A stretch of DNA of 32,272 bases, taken from positions 1 to 32,272 of the forward strand of contig JBIQJY010000039.1 in NCBI GenBank assembly GCA_044507065.1. Direction: 5' to 3'. Made by a program: the position numbers and the translations under genes. The notes beneath the pieces were generated by a model. The model saw only the letters and a program-made list of their open reading frames with translations, had not been told where the DNA came from and ran no database searches. This document shows, piece by piece, positions 16,045 through 23,051 of this stretch. Origin of the DNA: SCN-69-37 sp044507065. Its GTDB lineage: Bacteria > Acidobacteriota > Vicinamibacteria > Vicinamibacterales > SCN-69-37. Every line of letters starts with the position of its first letter. Position 1 is the first letter of the stretch.

Positions 16045-16704
16045 TTACTGCGCCGCCTGCTTGTCGTAAACGCCTTTCGCCTGCCGGCCGACGCCGCCGC
16101 TGAAGTTGTCGATGCGCATCGTGAACTCGATGCGATTGCCCTCGCGGTTCAGTTCGTACGTGTGCGAGACCTTCGTCTCGTCGTAGATGAACTCCTGCCG
16201 CAGGGAGCGGCCGTCCCACCGCGACTTCTGCGTGATCTCGGCGCCCTCACCGACGTCGACGCGATGCGTCTTGTTGTCGATGGCGTAGGTGCGCGAGCCG
16301 CGCGGATCGGTGAAGGTGACCGAGTCGGCCGTGGCGGCAATCGTCATCGTGTCGGCCACCTGCTGCAGCCCGCGCAGGGCCGCCTGGCCGGCCATCTGGC
16401 GAGGGTCGGGTGGGGCAGCCGGCGCGCCGCCGCCACCGCGACCACCGCGCTGGAGGGCAAGGGCTGGGGCCGAGCGACTGGTGCCGAACGCGGGGGCCAA
16501 CGGTCCGGCGGACCCCTGGCGCTGCGCCGGCGGCCTGAACTGCGGGCTCAGCTCGATGTTCATGGTCCAGGTGCCCGAGATGGCGGCCGCCAGTTCGGCC
16601 GGCGTCATCCGTTGCGCGGCCACCGGCGTGGCCGCGGCGCCGGCCAGCAGGGCCAGCCCCGCCAGCGCAGCGAACCCCGTTGCTGCAATTCTTCCAGTCA
16701 TCAT
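16045..16704 (-). CDS. Secreted protein of unknown function
   Basis: 219 residues from ATG 16704 (MMTGRIAATG), preceded by GGGGA at a suitable distance. A clear Sec signal peptide (basic start, hydrophobic AALAGLALLAG, Ala-rich cleavage region ending near PVAAQ) leads into AAAISGTWTMNIELSPQF. A GTWxxNxxLS segment of this kind recurs in exported acidobacterial proteins that I recall only as hypothetical. A Gly/Ala/Pro-rich linker (RGGRGGGGAPAAPP) follows, then a C-terminal beta-rich half (TITFTDPRG-like VTFTDPRGSRTYAID, and EFIYDETKVSHTYELN) resembling small lipocalin-like barrels. Converges on the GNAT gene and is divergent from the SMP-30 gene. No function can be assigned. Confidence 0.75.
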   Translation of the reverse strand: MMTGRIAATGFAALAGLALLAGAAATPVAAQRMTPAELAAAISGTWTMNIELSPQFRPPAQRQGSAGPLAPAFGTSRSAPALALQRGGRGGGGAPAAPPDPRQMAGQAALRGLQQVADTMTIAATADSVTFTDPRGSRTYAIDNKTHRVDVGEGAEITQKSRWDGRSLRQEFIYDETKVSHTYELNREGNRIEFTMRIDNFSGGVGRQAKGVYDKQAAQ

Positions 16705-16862
16705 TGTGTCCCCTACCAAGGACTTGCGGCCGACCCTGTCGCAGCGCGTCGACGCCAAGGGAGGCATCCGGCTGTGGCGCGTGCGGCGGCCGGCGCGCGC
16801 CCGGAATGAGTTACGCTCATGGCCCGCGGCCCGCTTACAGCATACAGACCTCGAGGAGTCTC

Positions 16863-18083
16863 ATGACACGCACGCACATTGATCGCATCGAGAGCCGGCG
16901 GGTCTCACGCCGGCAGGTGATTCAAGGCGCGGCCGTTGCCGGCGTTGCGGCGCTGGTGCCGTCGCTGGCCGTCGCGCAGGGGCCCGCCGATCCGCCAACG
17001 GTCGTCTCGTCGCCGCCACGTGACTTCGGGCCGGATGCGGCGCCGTCCGTCTACTTCACCGACCCGGATGTGCTGGCCGTCGATCCCGCGTTCGGGGGGC
17101 TGGTGCAGCCCAACGCGGCCATCGAACGGGTCTGGCGCGGCGCCGTCTGGGTGGAGGGGCCGGCCTGGAACAACGTAGGCCGGTTCCTCATCTTCAGCGA
17201 CATTCCCAACAATCGCCAGCTTCGGTGGATCGAAGACGACGGTCGCGTGTCGGTCTTCCGCGCGCCGTCGAACAACAGCAACGGCAACACGTTCGACTTC
17301 CAGGGCCGCCAGGTCTCCTGCGAGCATCTCACGCGGCGCGTTGTCCGCTACGAACACGATGGTTCGATAACCGTGCTGGCCGATCGGTGGGACGGGCGCC
17401 GCTTCAGTTCACCCAACGACGTGGTGCCGCACCCGGACGGGAGCTACTGGTTCACCGATCCGCCCTATGGCGCCAGCCTGTTCGAAGGGCAGCCGGACGA
17501 GGCCGGTGGTCCGACCAACCCCGCTGGTCTACTGCGCCCGCGCGTGGGCCAGCCACCCGAATCCGGGTCGATGCGGCGCGAGCTGCCCAACGCCATCTAT
17601 CGGGTGGACGCCAGCGGCCGCGTCGACCGCGTCGCCACGGTCGACGACGTGCCCAACCCCAACGGGCTGGCATTTTCACCAGACTACCGGCGGCTGTACG
17701 TGTCGAGCACCGGGCGAGGCCCTGGCGACACGCACGAGGGCGGCCTGGGGGATCTGCACGTATTCGATGTGACGACCGACAATCGGCTATCCGGGCATCG
17801 GCTGTTCTCGGATTGTTTGATCGATGGCGTGCGATGCGCGCCGGACGGTGTCCGCACGGACGTAGCGGGGAACGTCTGGTGTTCGAGCAACGCGGGGCGC
17901 GCCGTCGGGTACAGCGGCGTGACTGTCTGGGCCCCCGACGGCCACCTGCTCGGCCGCATCCGGCTCCCCGAAGTGTGCGGCAACATCTGTTTCGGCGGAC
18001 CCAAACGCAACCGGTTGTTCATGGCCGCCAGTCAGTCAATCTATGCGCTCTACGTCAACACGCAGGGCGCAGCCATCGCCTAG
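16863..18083 (+). CDS. Tat-exported SMP-30/gluconolactonase-like protein
   Basis: Calcium-dependent lactonase fold, expected to hydrolyse sugar lactones (for example gluconolactone) to aldonic acids, here outside the cytoplasm. 406 residues; GAGGAG lies a few nt before the ATG. The twin-arginine signal is SRRQVIQGAAVAG (R16, R17), ending near AVAQG. The six-bladed propeller shows family metal and active-site positions: VEGPAWNN (Glu), NGNTFDFQGRQVSCEH, FSSPNDVVPHPDG (Asn), PNPNGLAFSPD, and DGVRTDVAGNVW (Asp). With the upstream propeller/cytochrome dehydrogenase, a periplasmic sugar oxidation plus lactone hydrolysis route is plausible, and its aldonates could feed the manD-kdgK-eda node. That link is inference. 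Confidence 0.88.
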   Translation: MTRTHIDRIESRRVSRRQVIQGAAVAGVAALVPSLAVAQGPADPPTVVSSPPRDFGPDAAPSVYFTDPDVLAVDPAFGGLVQPNAAIERVWRGAVWVEGPAWNNVGRFLIFSDIPNNRQLRWIEDDGRVSVFRAPSNNSNGNTFDFQGRQVSCEHLTRRVVRYEHDGSITVLADRWDGRRFSSPNDVVPHPDGSYWFTDPPYGASLFEGQPDEAGGPTNPAGLLRPRVGQPPESGSMRRELPNAIYRVDASGRVDRVATVDDVPNPNGLAFSPDYRRLYVSSTGRGPGDTHEGGLGDLHVFDVTTDNRLSGHRLFSDCLIDGVRCAPDGVRTDVAGNVWCSSNAGRAVGYSGVTVWAPDGHLLGRIRLPEVCGNICFGGPKRNRLFMAASQSIYALYVNTQGAAIA

Positions 18084-18108
18084 CCCGAAGCCTCGCGCGT
18101 AGCGCGGT

Positions 18109-18124
18109 CGCCGAGGGCTCGGCG
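18109..18124. terminator. Short perfect hairpin between convergent genes
   Basis: CGCCGAG and CTCGGCG form a 7-bp stem around GG (in practice a larger loop with fewer pairs), midway between the SMP-30 stop and the SDR stop. No T-run. The rest of 18084-18178 shows nothing else recognisable. Confidence 0.4.
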
Positions 18125-18178
18125 TTCCGAAGGGACACCCGCGCCTGCGGTCCCCGATGGTCTGATGCGCGGATCGCC

Positions 18179-18991
18179 TCAGAACAGCGTCAGCCCGCCA
18201 TCTACCCGGATGAACTGGCCGTGTACGAATCGGGCCGCCGGCGAGCACAGGAATGCGACGACGTTGGCCTGGTCGCGCGGCGATCCGTAGCGGATGAGCG
18301 TTCCGTCCTCCACGAGCATCGCCGGATCGATCGTGCGGGTGCGCTTGAAGCGCGCGGTCGCCGTCGCGCCAGGGCTGACGCAGTTGACGCGGACGTTGTG
18401 AGGGCGGACTTCGTAGGCCAGGCACCGCGTGTAGTGGACGATGGCGGCCTTGATGGACGAATAGGCGACCTCCGGAGACACGCCGAAGTGGCCGGCGCTC
18501 GATGCCACGTTGACCACGGCTCCCGCGCGGCGCTCGACCATGCCCGGCACCGCGGTACGGCACACCAGCATGGTCCCGATGAAGTTGCGGTCGACCAGCG
18601 CGCGGACGTCTTCGAGCTTGATGCCCAGGCCCGTATTCGGATCGGGTTTGCCACCGGCCGCCGCGATGTCCCCGCCGGCCGCGTTGACGAGGATCGTGAG
18701 GGGGCCCAGCGCCCCTTCCACTTCGCGCACCATGGCGGCGACGCGCGCCTCGTCGGAGATGTCGCCGACGACGGCCGTCGTCGGCACCCCATGCGAGGCG
18801 ACGGCGGCTTCGGAATCCGCGATGGTGGGAAACTCGCCATATTCGGCCGGCGCGGTCTCCGTGCGGTCGTGCACCGCAACGGCGGCGCCCAGTTCGGCCA
18901 GGCGCATCGCCATCGCATGGCCGAGACCGCGCCCCGATCCGGTCACGAGCGCCACCTGTCCGGCCAGGGAGAAATCGCTGTCGATCATCAT
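18179..18991 (-). CDS. Short-chain dehydrogenase/reductase
   Basis: 270 residues from ATG 18991; GGAG precedes it and the ATG overlaps the stop of the TIM-barrel gene by 4 bp (ATGA), so the two are translationally coupled. Rossmann motif TGSGRGLG near residues 17-24; VNAAGGD replaces the usual NNAG; catalytic NVASSAG and YSSIK; CVSPGATAT; C-terminal VDGGLTLF. An unusually long segment between the first Rossmann unit and NAAG (GEFPTIADSEAAVASHG) is present. Together with the isomerase-like partner and the CNT transporter upstream it likely oxidises or reduces a sugar or polyol taken up by the cell; substrate unknown. Confidence 0.87.
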   Translation of the reverse strand: MMIDSDFSLAGQVALVTGSGRGLGHAMAMRLAELGAAVAVHDRTETAPAEYGEFPTIADSEAAVASHGVPTTAVVGDISDEARVAAMVREVEGALGPLTILVNAAGGDIAAAGGKPDPNTGLGIKLEDVRALVDRNFIGTMLVCRTAVPGMVERRAGAVVNVASSAGHFGVSPEVAYSSIKAAIVHYTRCLAYEVRPHNVRVNCVSPGATATARFKRTRTIDPAMLVEDGTLIRYGSPRDQANVVAFLCSPAARFVHGQFIRVDGGLTLF

Positions 18992-20016
18992 GGGGTCTCC
19001 GTCGGGTGTGTGGCCGCTGCCTGCGGTTCGAGCCAACCGAGCCCGCGCAGGTAGGCCACACTGCGCGCGAGGTGGTCCATTTCGTAGTCCACGATCGCCT
19101 GGGGTGCCGCGCCGCGCTCCCACGGCGTCCGCGAGTCTTCATCGTCGGCCAGCGCGCCCTGTCGCAGCCGACCCAGGGCCTCGCCGAGTTCGCGCGCCTC
19201 GCGCGGCGGATACCCGTGCCACCACTCCGGGGTGAACAACCGGATGTGCCGCGACTCGAGCGCGGCCGGTTCGATTGACGCGGTCAGTGTCGCCATACGC
19301 GACCCGAGGACGTCGACAATCCGCTCGAAAGGGACGCAGCCCTCGCCAATCGCGCACCGCACGAGCCGATAGCCTTCATCGGTGAACTGGGCACGATAGT
19401 CCTTGAGGTGGAGATGGACGATGCGGTCCGCCGCGCGCCTGGTAAAGGCGACAGGGTCCTCGCCGACGGCGAACGGGTTGCCGGTATCGAGGACGATTCC
19501 CACGTTGTGCCCGGCCTCCGCGGCAAAGTCCAGCAGTTCTTCGCTGCCGAACTCCTGATGGTTCTCGATGCCGATGCGCAGGCCTTCGTCGCGCGCTCTG
19601 GCGGCTTCTGTCCTCAGCACGTCACGCGCGTGCTGCACCATGAGGGGCCAGCGAGGCCCCTGAGCGGCTCGTGCCCCCTCGAGCACCGGCGCCAGGTGGA
19701 GGCGCAGCAGCGAGGCGCCGACCGCCGCGGTTACGCGCCGGGCCTCGTCGAGGGCCTCGCCCGGCCGGTGGGCGAGCCACGCGCTGCACACCACGCGCAT
19801 GTCGCTCTCGGCGCATGTGTCAGCCAGCCGGCGCAGATGGTCGGCCGGCAGCGGCATGAGCCAGCGCCAGTCGAGTTCGATGACGCGCGCGCCGATCTCG
19901 CGCGCGATCCGCACGAAGCCCTCCAGCCCAAGCGGCCGCGGGTTGACGCGCGGCGTGTCCATGCCCTGCAGGCCGAGCGTGTAGGTGAGGCCGTACGGAT
20001 TCAACCCGATGCGCAC
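18988..20016 (-). CDS. Sugar phosphate isomerase/epimerase-like TIM-barrel protein (AP endonuclease 2 family)
   Basis: 342 residues from GTG 20016 (VRIGLNPYGLTYTLG). The metal-binding quartet of the xylose-isomerase-like TIM barrel is present: E151 (GIENHQ), D177 (VLDTGNP), H203 (HLHLKDY) and E249 (SIEP). Relatives include ketose 3-epimerases, IolE dehydratase and hydroxypyruvate isomerase; the sequence does not match any one of these clearly. It is the middle gene of a leftward CNT transporter - TIM barrel - SDR unit, 30 bp after the transporter stop and overlapping the SDR by 4 bp. TATACT lies 6 nt upstream of the start with no Shine-Dalgarno sequence. Confidence 0.85.
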   Translation of the reverse strand: MRIGLNPYGLTYTLGLQGMDTPRVNPRPLGLEGFVRIAREIGARVIELDWRWLMPLPADHLRRLADTCAESDMRVVCSAWLAHRPGEALDEARRVTAAVGASLLRLHLAPVLEGARAAQGPRWPLMVQHARDVLRTEAARARDEGLRIGIENHQEFGSEELLDFAAEAGHNVGIVLDTGNPFAVGEDPVAFTRRAADRIVHLHLKDYRAQFTDEGYRLVRCAIGEGCVPFERIVDVLGSRMATLTASIEPAALESRHIRLFTPEWWHGYPPREARELGEALGRLRQGALADDEDSRTPWERGAAPQAIVDYEMDHLARSVAYLRGLGWLEPQAAATHPTETP

Positions 20017-20022
20017 GGGAAG

Positions 20023-20028
20023 AGTATA
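20023..20028 (-). promoter_or_regulatory. TATACT -10-like box of TIM-barrel gene
   Basis: Minus-strand TATACT is separated by 6 nt from the GTG start at 20016, inside the 30-bp gap after the transporter gene. It could give the isomerase-SDR pair its own leaderless transcript. Confidence 0.45.
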
Positions 20029-20046
20029 GACAGAAGGGGCGGGCGA

Positions 20047-21741
20047 CTACGGCGTGCCCAGCATGGACGTGCCCGCGTAGAAGACGCCGGCCACCGCGGC
20101 CAGCGTGTAGCTGGCGAGCGCGCCGCCGACCATCGCTTTGAGGCCCAGCGACGCGATGTCCTTGCGGCGCGATGGCGCCATCGGCGAGATGCCGCCGATC
20201 TGGATGGCAATCGAGGCGAAGTTCGAGAAACCGCTGAGCGCATAGGAGGCCAGGAACACCGAGCGCGGATCGAGTGGCGTGACCTCGCCGCGTGACGCGG
20301 CACCCAGATAGTTGCCAAGGTCGGCGTAGGCCACGAACTCGGTGAGCACGAGCTTCTCGCCAAGCAGGCGGCCGACCTGCAGGCAGTCCTGCACCGGGGT
20401 CCCCATCGCGAACGCCACCGGCCAGTGCAGCCAGCCGAGGATGCCCTGCAGCGAGAGCGACGCGTCGAGCGGCAGCGGCCCGAACACGAGAAAAAGGGTG
20501 TTGGCGAACACGACGCCGCCGATGAGCGACGGCACGGCATAGGCGGGCAGTGGCGCTCGGTTCATGAGCAGGAACGCCGTGAGCCACACCACGGCCACGA
20601 CGCCGGTAATCGTCACGGCGGGACCGGCCGGCAGTCCCGCGTGTGCGAGGGCCGACAGGGCGATTGCCACCGGCAGCGCCCACCAGACCGACACGTCGCC
20701 GGGCGTACCCCAGCGCCGCATCGCCACGATCGTACCGATGGCCGCGAGGGCCAGCAGGTCGAACCGCACGAGCCCGAACCCATCGTGGAACAACCCGCCG
20801 GCCCATCCGATGAAGAGATTGACCATCGCGAGGAGCGCCAGGAATGCCATGAGCATCGCGGTGACGTTGATGGTCAGCTGCCAGCCGACCGTCGATCCGT
20901 TCGCTGCGGCATCGAGCACGTTGGCATCCTCGATCGGCACGTCCATCCGTACTGTGCCCATCGTTGTCGGCTGTCCCAGCTCGGGCACCATCACCTTGGC
21001 CATGATGAAGGCGGCCGGGGCCGAGAGGACCGATGCCGAGATCAGGTGCGCCGCGATGTTCGGGAAGTATCCGGAGAGCATCAGCACGTAGGCGCCCAGC
21101 ACGCCCCCGGCCGTATTGGCGAATCCGCCCACCATGATGGCCATCAGTTCCGAACGCGTCATTGTCGCGATGAACGGGCGGACGACGAGCGGGGCCTCGG
21201 TCTGGCCGACGAAGATGTTGGCGGAGTTCGACAGTGCCTCGGCGCCCGAGACGCGCATCGTGCGCGCCATGATCCGGGCGAACAGGTCCACGATCTTCTG
21301 CATGATGCCGAAGTAGTAGAGGACCGAGAGCAGGGCGCTGAAGAAGATGATGGTGGTCAACACCTGGAGGGCGAGCACGAAGCCCGGCACCGTGCCGCTC
21401 GCAATGGCCGCCTGAATCACCGGGTCGTCGGAATCGGCGGCCAGCCGCGTGAGAAATTCCTTCAACGAGATGGGCGAGGCGCCGCTGACGTCCGTGCCCA
21501 GCGCGCCGAAGACGAACATCGTGCCTTCGCGGCTGAACGCGAGCAGGGCGTTGAAGACGTCGTTCAGTTTCAGGAAGAAGCGCGACCCCGGCTCCCACCA
21601 GAGCACCAGGGCGCCGAACAGGAACTGCAGGCTCAATCCCCATCCGACCACCCGCCAGGGAAATGCGCGTCGGTTCTCCGAGAGGACCCACGCGCAGCCG
21701 ATGAAGAAGAAGATGCCGGCGAACGAGATGAGGTTCTGCAT
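20047..21741 (-). CDS. Concentrative nucleoside transporter (CNT family), unusually long
   Basis: Cation-coupled nucleoside uptake across the inner membrane. 564 residues against roughly 400-430 for typical bacterial CNT proteins. Substrate-site residues known from Vibrio CNT are kept: GQTEAPLVV (Q180, T181, E182), TEFVAY (E468), and GFSNFASIAIQIGG (N507, S510). Extra sequence sits in two places: about residues 82-118 (loop ISLKEFLTRLAADSDDP) and about 319-427, between IGWAGGLF and LSLQGILGW, the latter with about three added hydrophobic helices. ATG 21741 has TATGAT 12 nt upstream and no Shine-Dalgarno sequence. First gene of the leftward unit with the TIM-barrel and SDR genes; divergent from a symporter gene 36 bp away. 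Confidence 0.9.
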   Translation of the reverse strand: MQNLISFAGIFFFIGCAWVLSENRRAFPWRVVGWGLSLQFLFGALVLWWEPGSRFFLKLNDVFNALLAFSREGTMFVFGALGTDVSGASPISLKEFLTRLAADSDDPVIQAAIASGTVPGFVLALQVLTTIIFFSALLSVLYYFGIMQKIVDLFARIMARTMRVSGAEALSNSANIFVGQTEAPLVVRPFIATMTRSELMAIMVGGFANTAGGVLGAYVLMLSGYFPNIAAHLISASVLSAPAAFIMAKVMVPELGQPTTMGTVRMDVPIEDANVLDAAANGSTVGWQLTINVTAMLMAFLALLAMVNLFIGWAGGLFHDGFGLVRFDLLALAAIGTIVAMRRWGTPGDVSVWWALPVAIALSALAHAGLPAGPAVTITGVVAVVWLTAFLLMNRAPLPAYAVPSLIGGVVFANTLFLVFGPLPLDASLSLQGILGWLHWPVAFAMGTPVQDCLQVGRLLGEKLVLTEFVAYADLGNYLGAASRGEVTPLDPRSVFLASYALSGFSNFASIAIQIGGISPMAPSRRKDIASLGLKAMVGGALASYTLAAVAGVFYAGTSMLGTP

Positions 21742-21744
21742 GTC

Positions 21745-21768
21745 CCGCGCGCTATCATAGCGGCGCGG
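21745..21768. promoter_or_regulatory. Imperfect palindrome with back-to-back -10-like boxes
   Basis: A 24-bp imperfect palindrome (arms CCGCG-CGCTAT and ATAGCG-GCGCGG around a central C) fills the 36-bp space between two divergent transporter genes. Its centre supplies TATGAT on the minus strand (12 nt before the CNT ATG) and TATCAT on the plus strand (19 nt before the TTG at 21778). It could be a regulator site covering both promoters. Confidence 0.5.
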
Positions 21769-21777
21769 AACCTCCTA

Positions 21778-23031
21778 TTGGCGCTTCATACACGACTTCT
21801 GCTCGCGCTCGTGCTCGGCCTCACGCTGGGGACAATTCTGTCGCCCTGGGCCGACGGCACGTGGCTCGAGGTGGTCAACCTGAACGTCTTCCGGCCCATC
21901 GGCCAGCTCTTCCTGCGCCTCATCTTCATGATCGTGGTCCCGCTGGTCGTATCGGCGCTCGTCGTGGGCGTCTACGAACTGGGCCGCAGCCGCGACCTGC
22001 GCGGCGTGGCGATGCGGACGCTGCTCTGGACCGTGGCGCTCAGCACCGCGTCGGTCGTCATCGGCATCCTCGTCGTGAATCTGGTGCGGCCCGGAGACGG
22101 GCTCGACATGAGCGGTACCGATGGCGCGGAGACCGCGGCGCTCCAGGCGAATGCCGCCGCCCGATCCTCATTCGCCGACACGATCGTCGACCTGGTGCCG
22201 CAGAACCCGGTGGCGGCCGCCACCGGCGCCCTCGAAGGGCAGATGCTGCCGCTGATGGTGGCGTCGCTCGTGTTCGGCATCGCCCTGAGCCGGCTGCCGT
22301 CCGAGGGGCGCGCGCAGCCGCTCATCCCGCTGCTCGAGCAGGTGTTCGCGGCCTGCATGGCCATTGTCGGCTACGTCATGCGGTTTGCACCGCTGGCCGT
22401 CTTCTCCATTGTCTTCGGAACGGCCTTGACGTTCGGATCGAGCCTGCTCGGACCGCTCCTGCTCTATGTCGGAACGGTGGTGCTCGGCCTGCTGCTGCAG
22501 CAGGTCGTCGTCTATCCGTCGGTGCTTCGCGCCTTTGCCGGCCGCTCGCCGCTCGCGTTCCTGCGCGCGTGCCGGTCGGTCTACCTGTACGCCTTTTCGA
22601 CCGCATCGTCGAACGCCACGCTGCCGCTGTCGATGGAAGCGGCGCGGGTACGGCTCGGCATTCCCGAACGCATCGGTCGGTTCGTCCTGACGGTGGGCGC
22701 GACGGCCAACCAGAACGGTACGGCGCTTTTCGAGGGCGTCACCGTGATGTTCCTGGCGCAGGCCTACGGCCTCGATCTGTCCCTCGGCGAGCAGGTGCGT
22801 GTCATGGTGATGTCGATCGTGGCCGGCATCGGCACGGCCGGCGTGCCGGGCGGATCACTGCCGATGGTGCTGGTTGTCGCGCAGTCGGTGGGCGTGCCGG
22901 CCGAGGGCATGGCCCTCATCCTGGGCGTCGACCGGTTCCTCGACATGTGCCGGACGACGGTCAACGTGGGCGGTGATCTGGTCATCGCCGCGCTCGTGGC
23001 GGAGGGGGAACCGGGCGACGAGGCCGCCTGA
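21778..23031 (+). CDS. Dicarboxylate/amino acid:cation symporter (DAACS family)
   Basis: Proton- or sodium-coupled uptake of dicarboxylates or acidic amino acids. 417 residues if TTG 21778 is the start (LALHTRLLLALVLGLTLG). No ATG or GTG in frame lies close upstream, so this start is the best guess. Seen: multiple hydrophobic helices, the hairpin signature SSNATLP (from S277), GATANQNGTALFEG (in place of the usual GATxNMDGTA), GTAGVPGGSLPM, and DRFLDMCRTTVNVGGD, which carries substrate-binding Asp, Arg and Asn positions of the family. The NMDGT motif variant suggests a divergent subfamily whose cation and substrate preference cannot be predicted. Converges on a permease gene. Confidence 0.9.
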   Translation: MALHTRLLLALVLGLTLGTILSPWADGTWLEVVNLNVFRPIGQLFLRLIFMIVVPLVVSALVVGVYELGRSRDLRGVAMRTLLWTVALSTASVVIGILVVNLVRPGDGLDMSGTDGAETAALQANAAARSSFADTIVDLVPQNPVAAATGALEGQMLPLMVASLVFGIALSRLPSEGRAQPLIPLLEQVFAACMAIVGYVMRFAPLAVFSIVFGTALTFGSSLLGPLLLYVGTVVLGLLLQQVVVYPSVLRAFAGRSPLAFLRACRSVYLYAFSTASSNATLPLSMEAARVRLGIPERIGRFVLTVGATANQNGTALFEGVTVMFLAQAYGLDLSLGEQVRVMVMSIVAGIGTAGVPGGSLPMVLVVAQSVGVPAEGMALILGVDRFLDMCRTTVNVGGDLVIAALVAEGEPGDEAA

Positions 23032-23045
23032 CGGGCGCAGGCCCG
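23032..23045. terminator. Hairpin between convergent symporter and permease genes
   Basis: CGGGC-GCAG-GCCCG forms a 5-bp stem with a tetraloop directly after the symporter stop. GACGAG (23017-23022) and CTCGTC (23047-23052) can add an outer stem. No T-run. The whole intergenic space is 20 bp. Confidence 0.45.
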
Positions 23046-23051
23046 GCTCGT

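Noticed and set aside
20425..21777. A possible long His/Asp/Glu-rich N-terminal extension (about 450 residues) of the DAACS symporter
   Set aside because: The upstream part is antisense to the CNT gene and low-complexity; the symporter family begins near the TTG at 21778.
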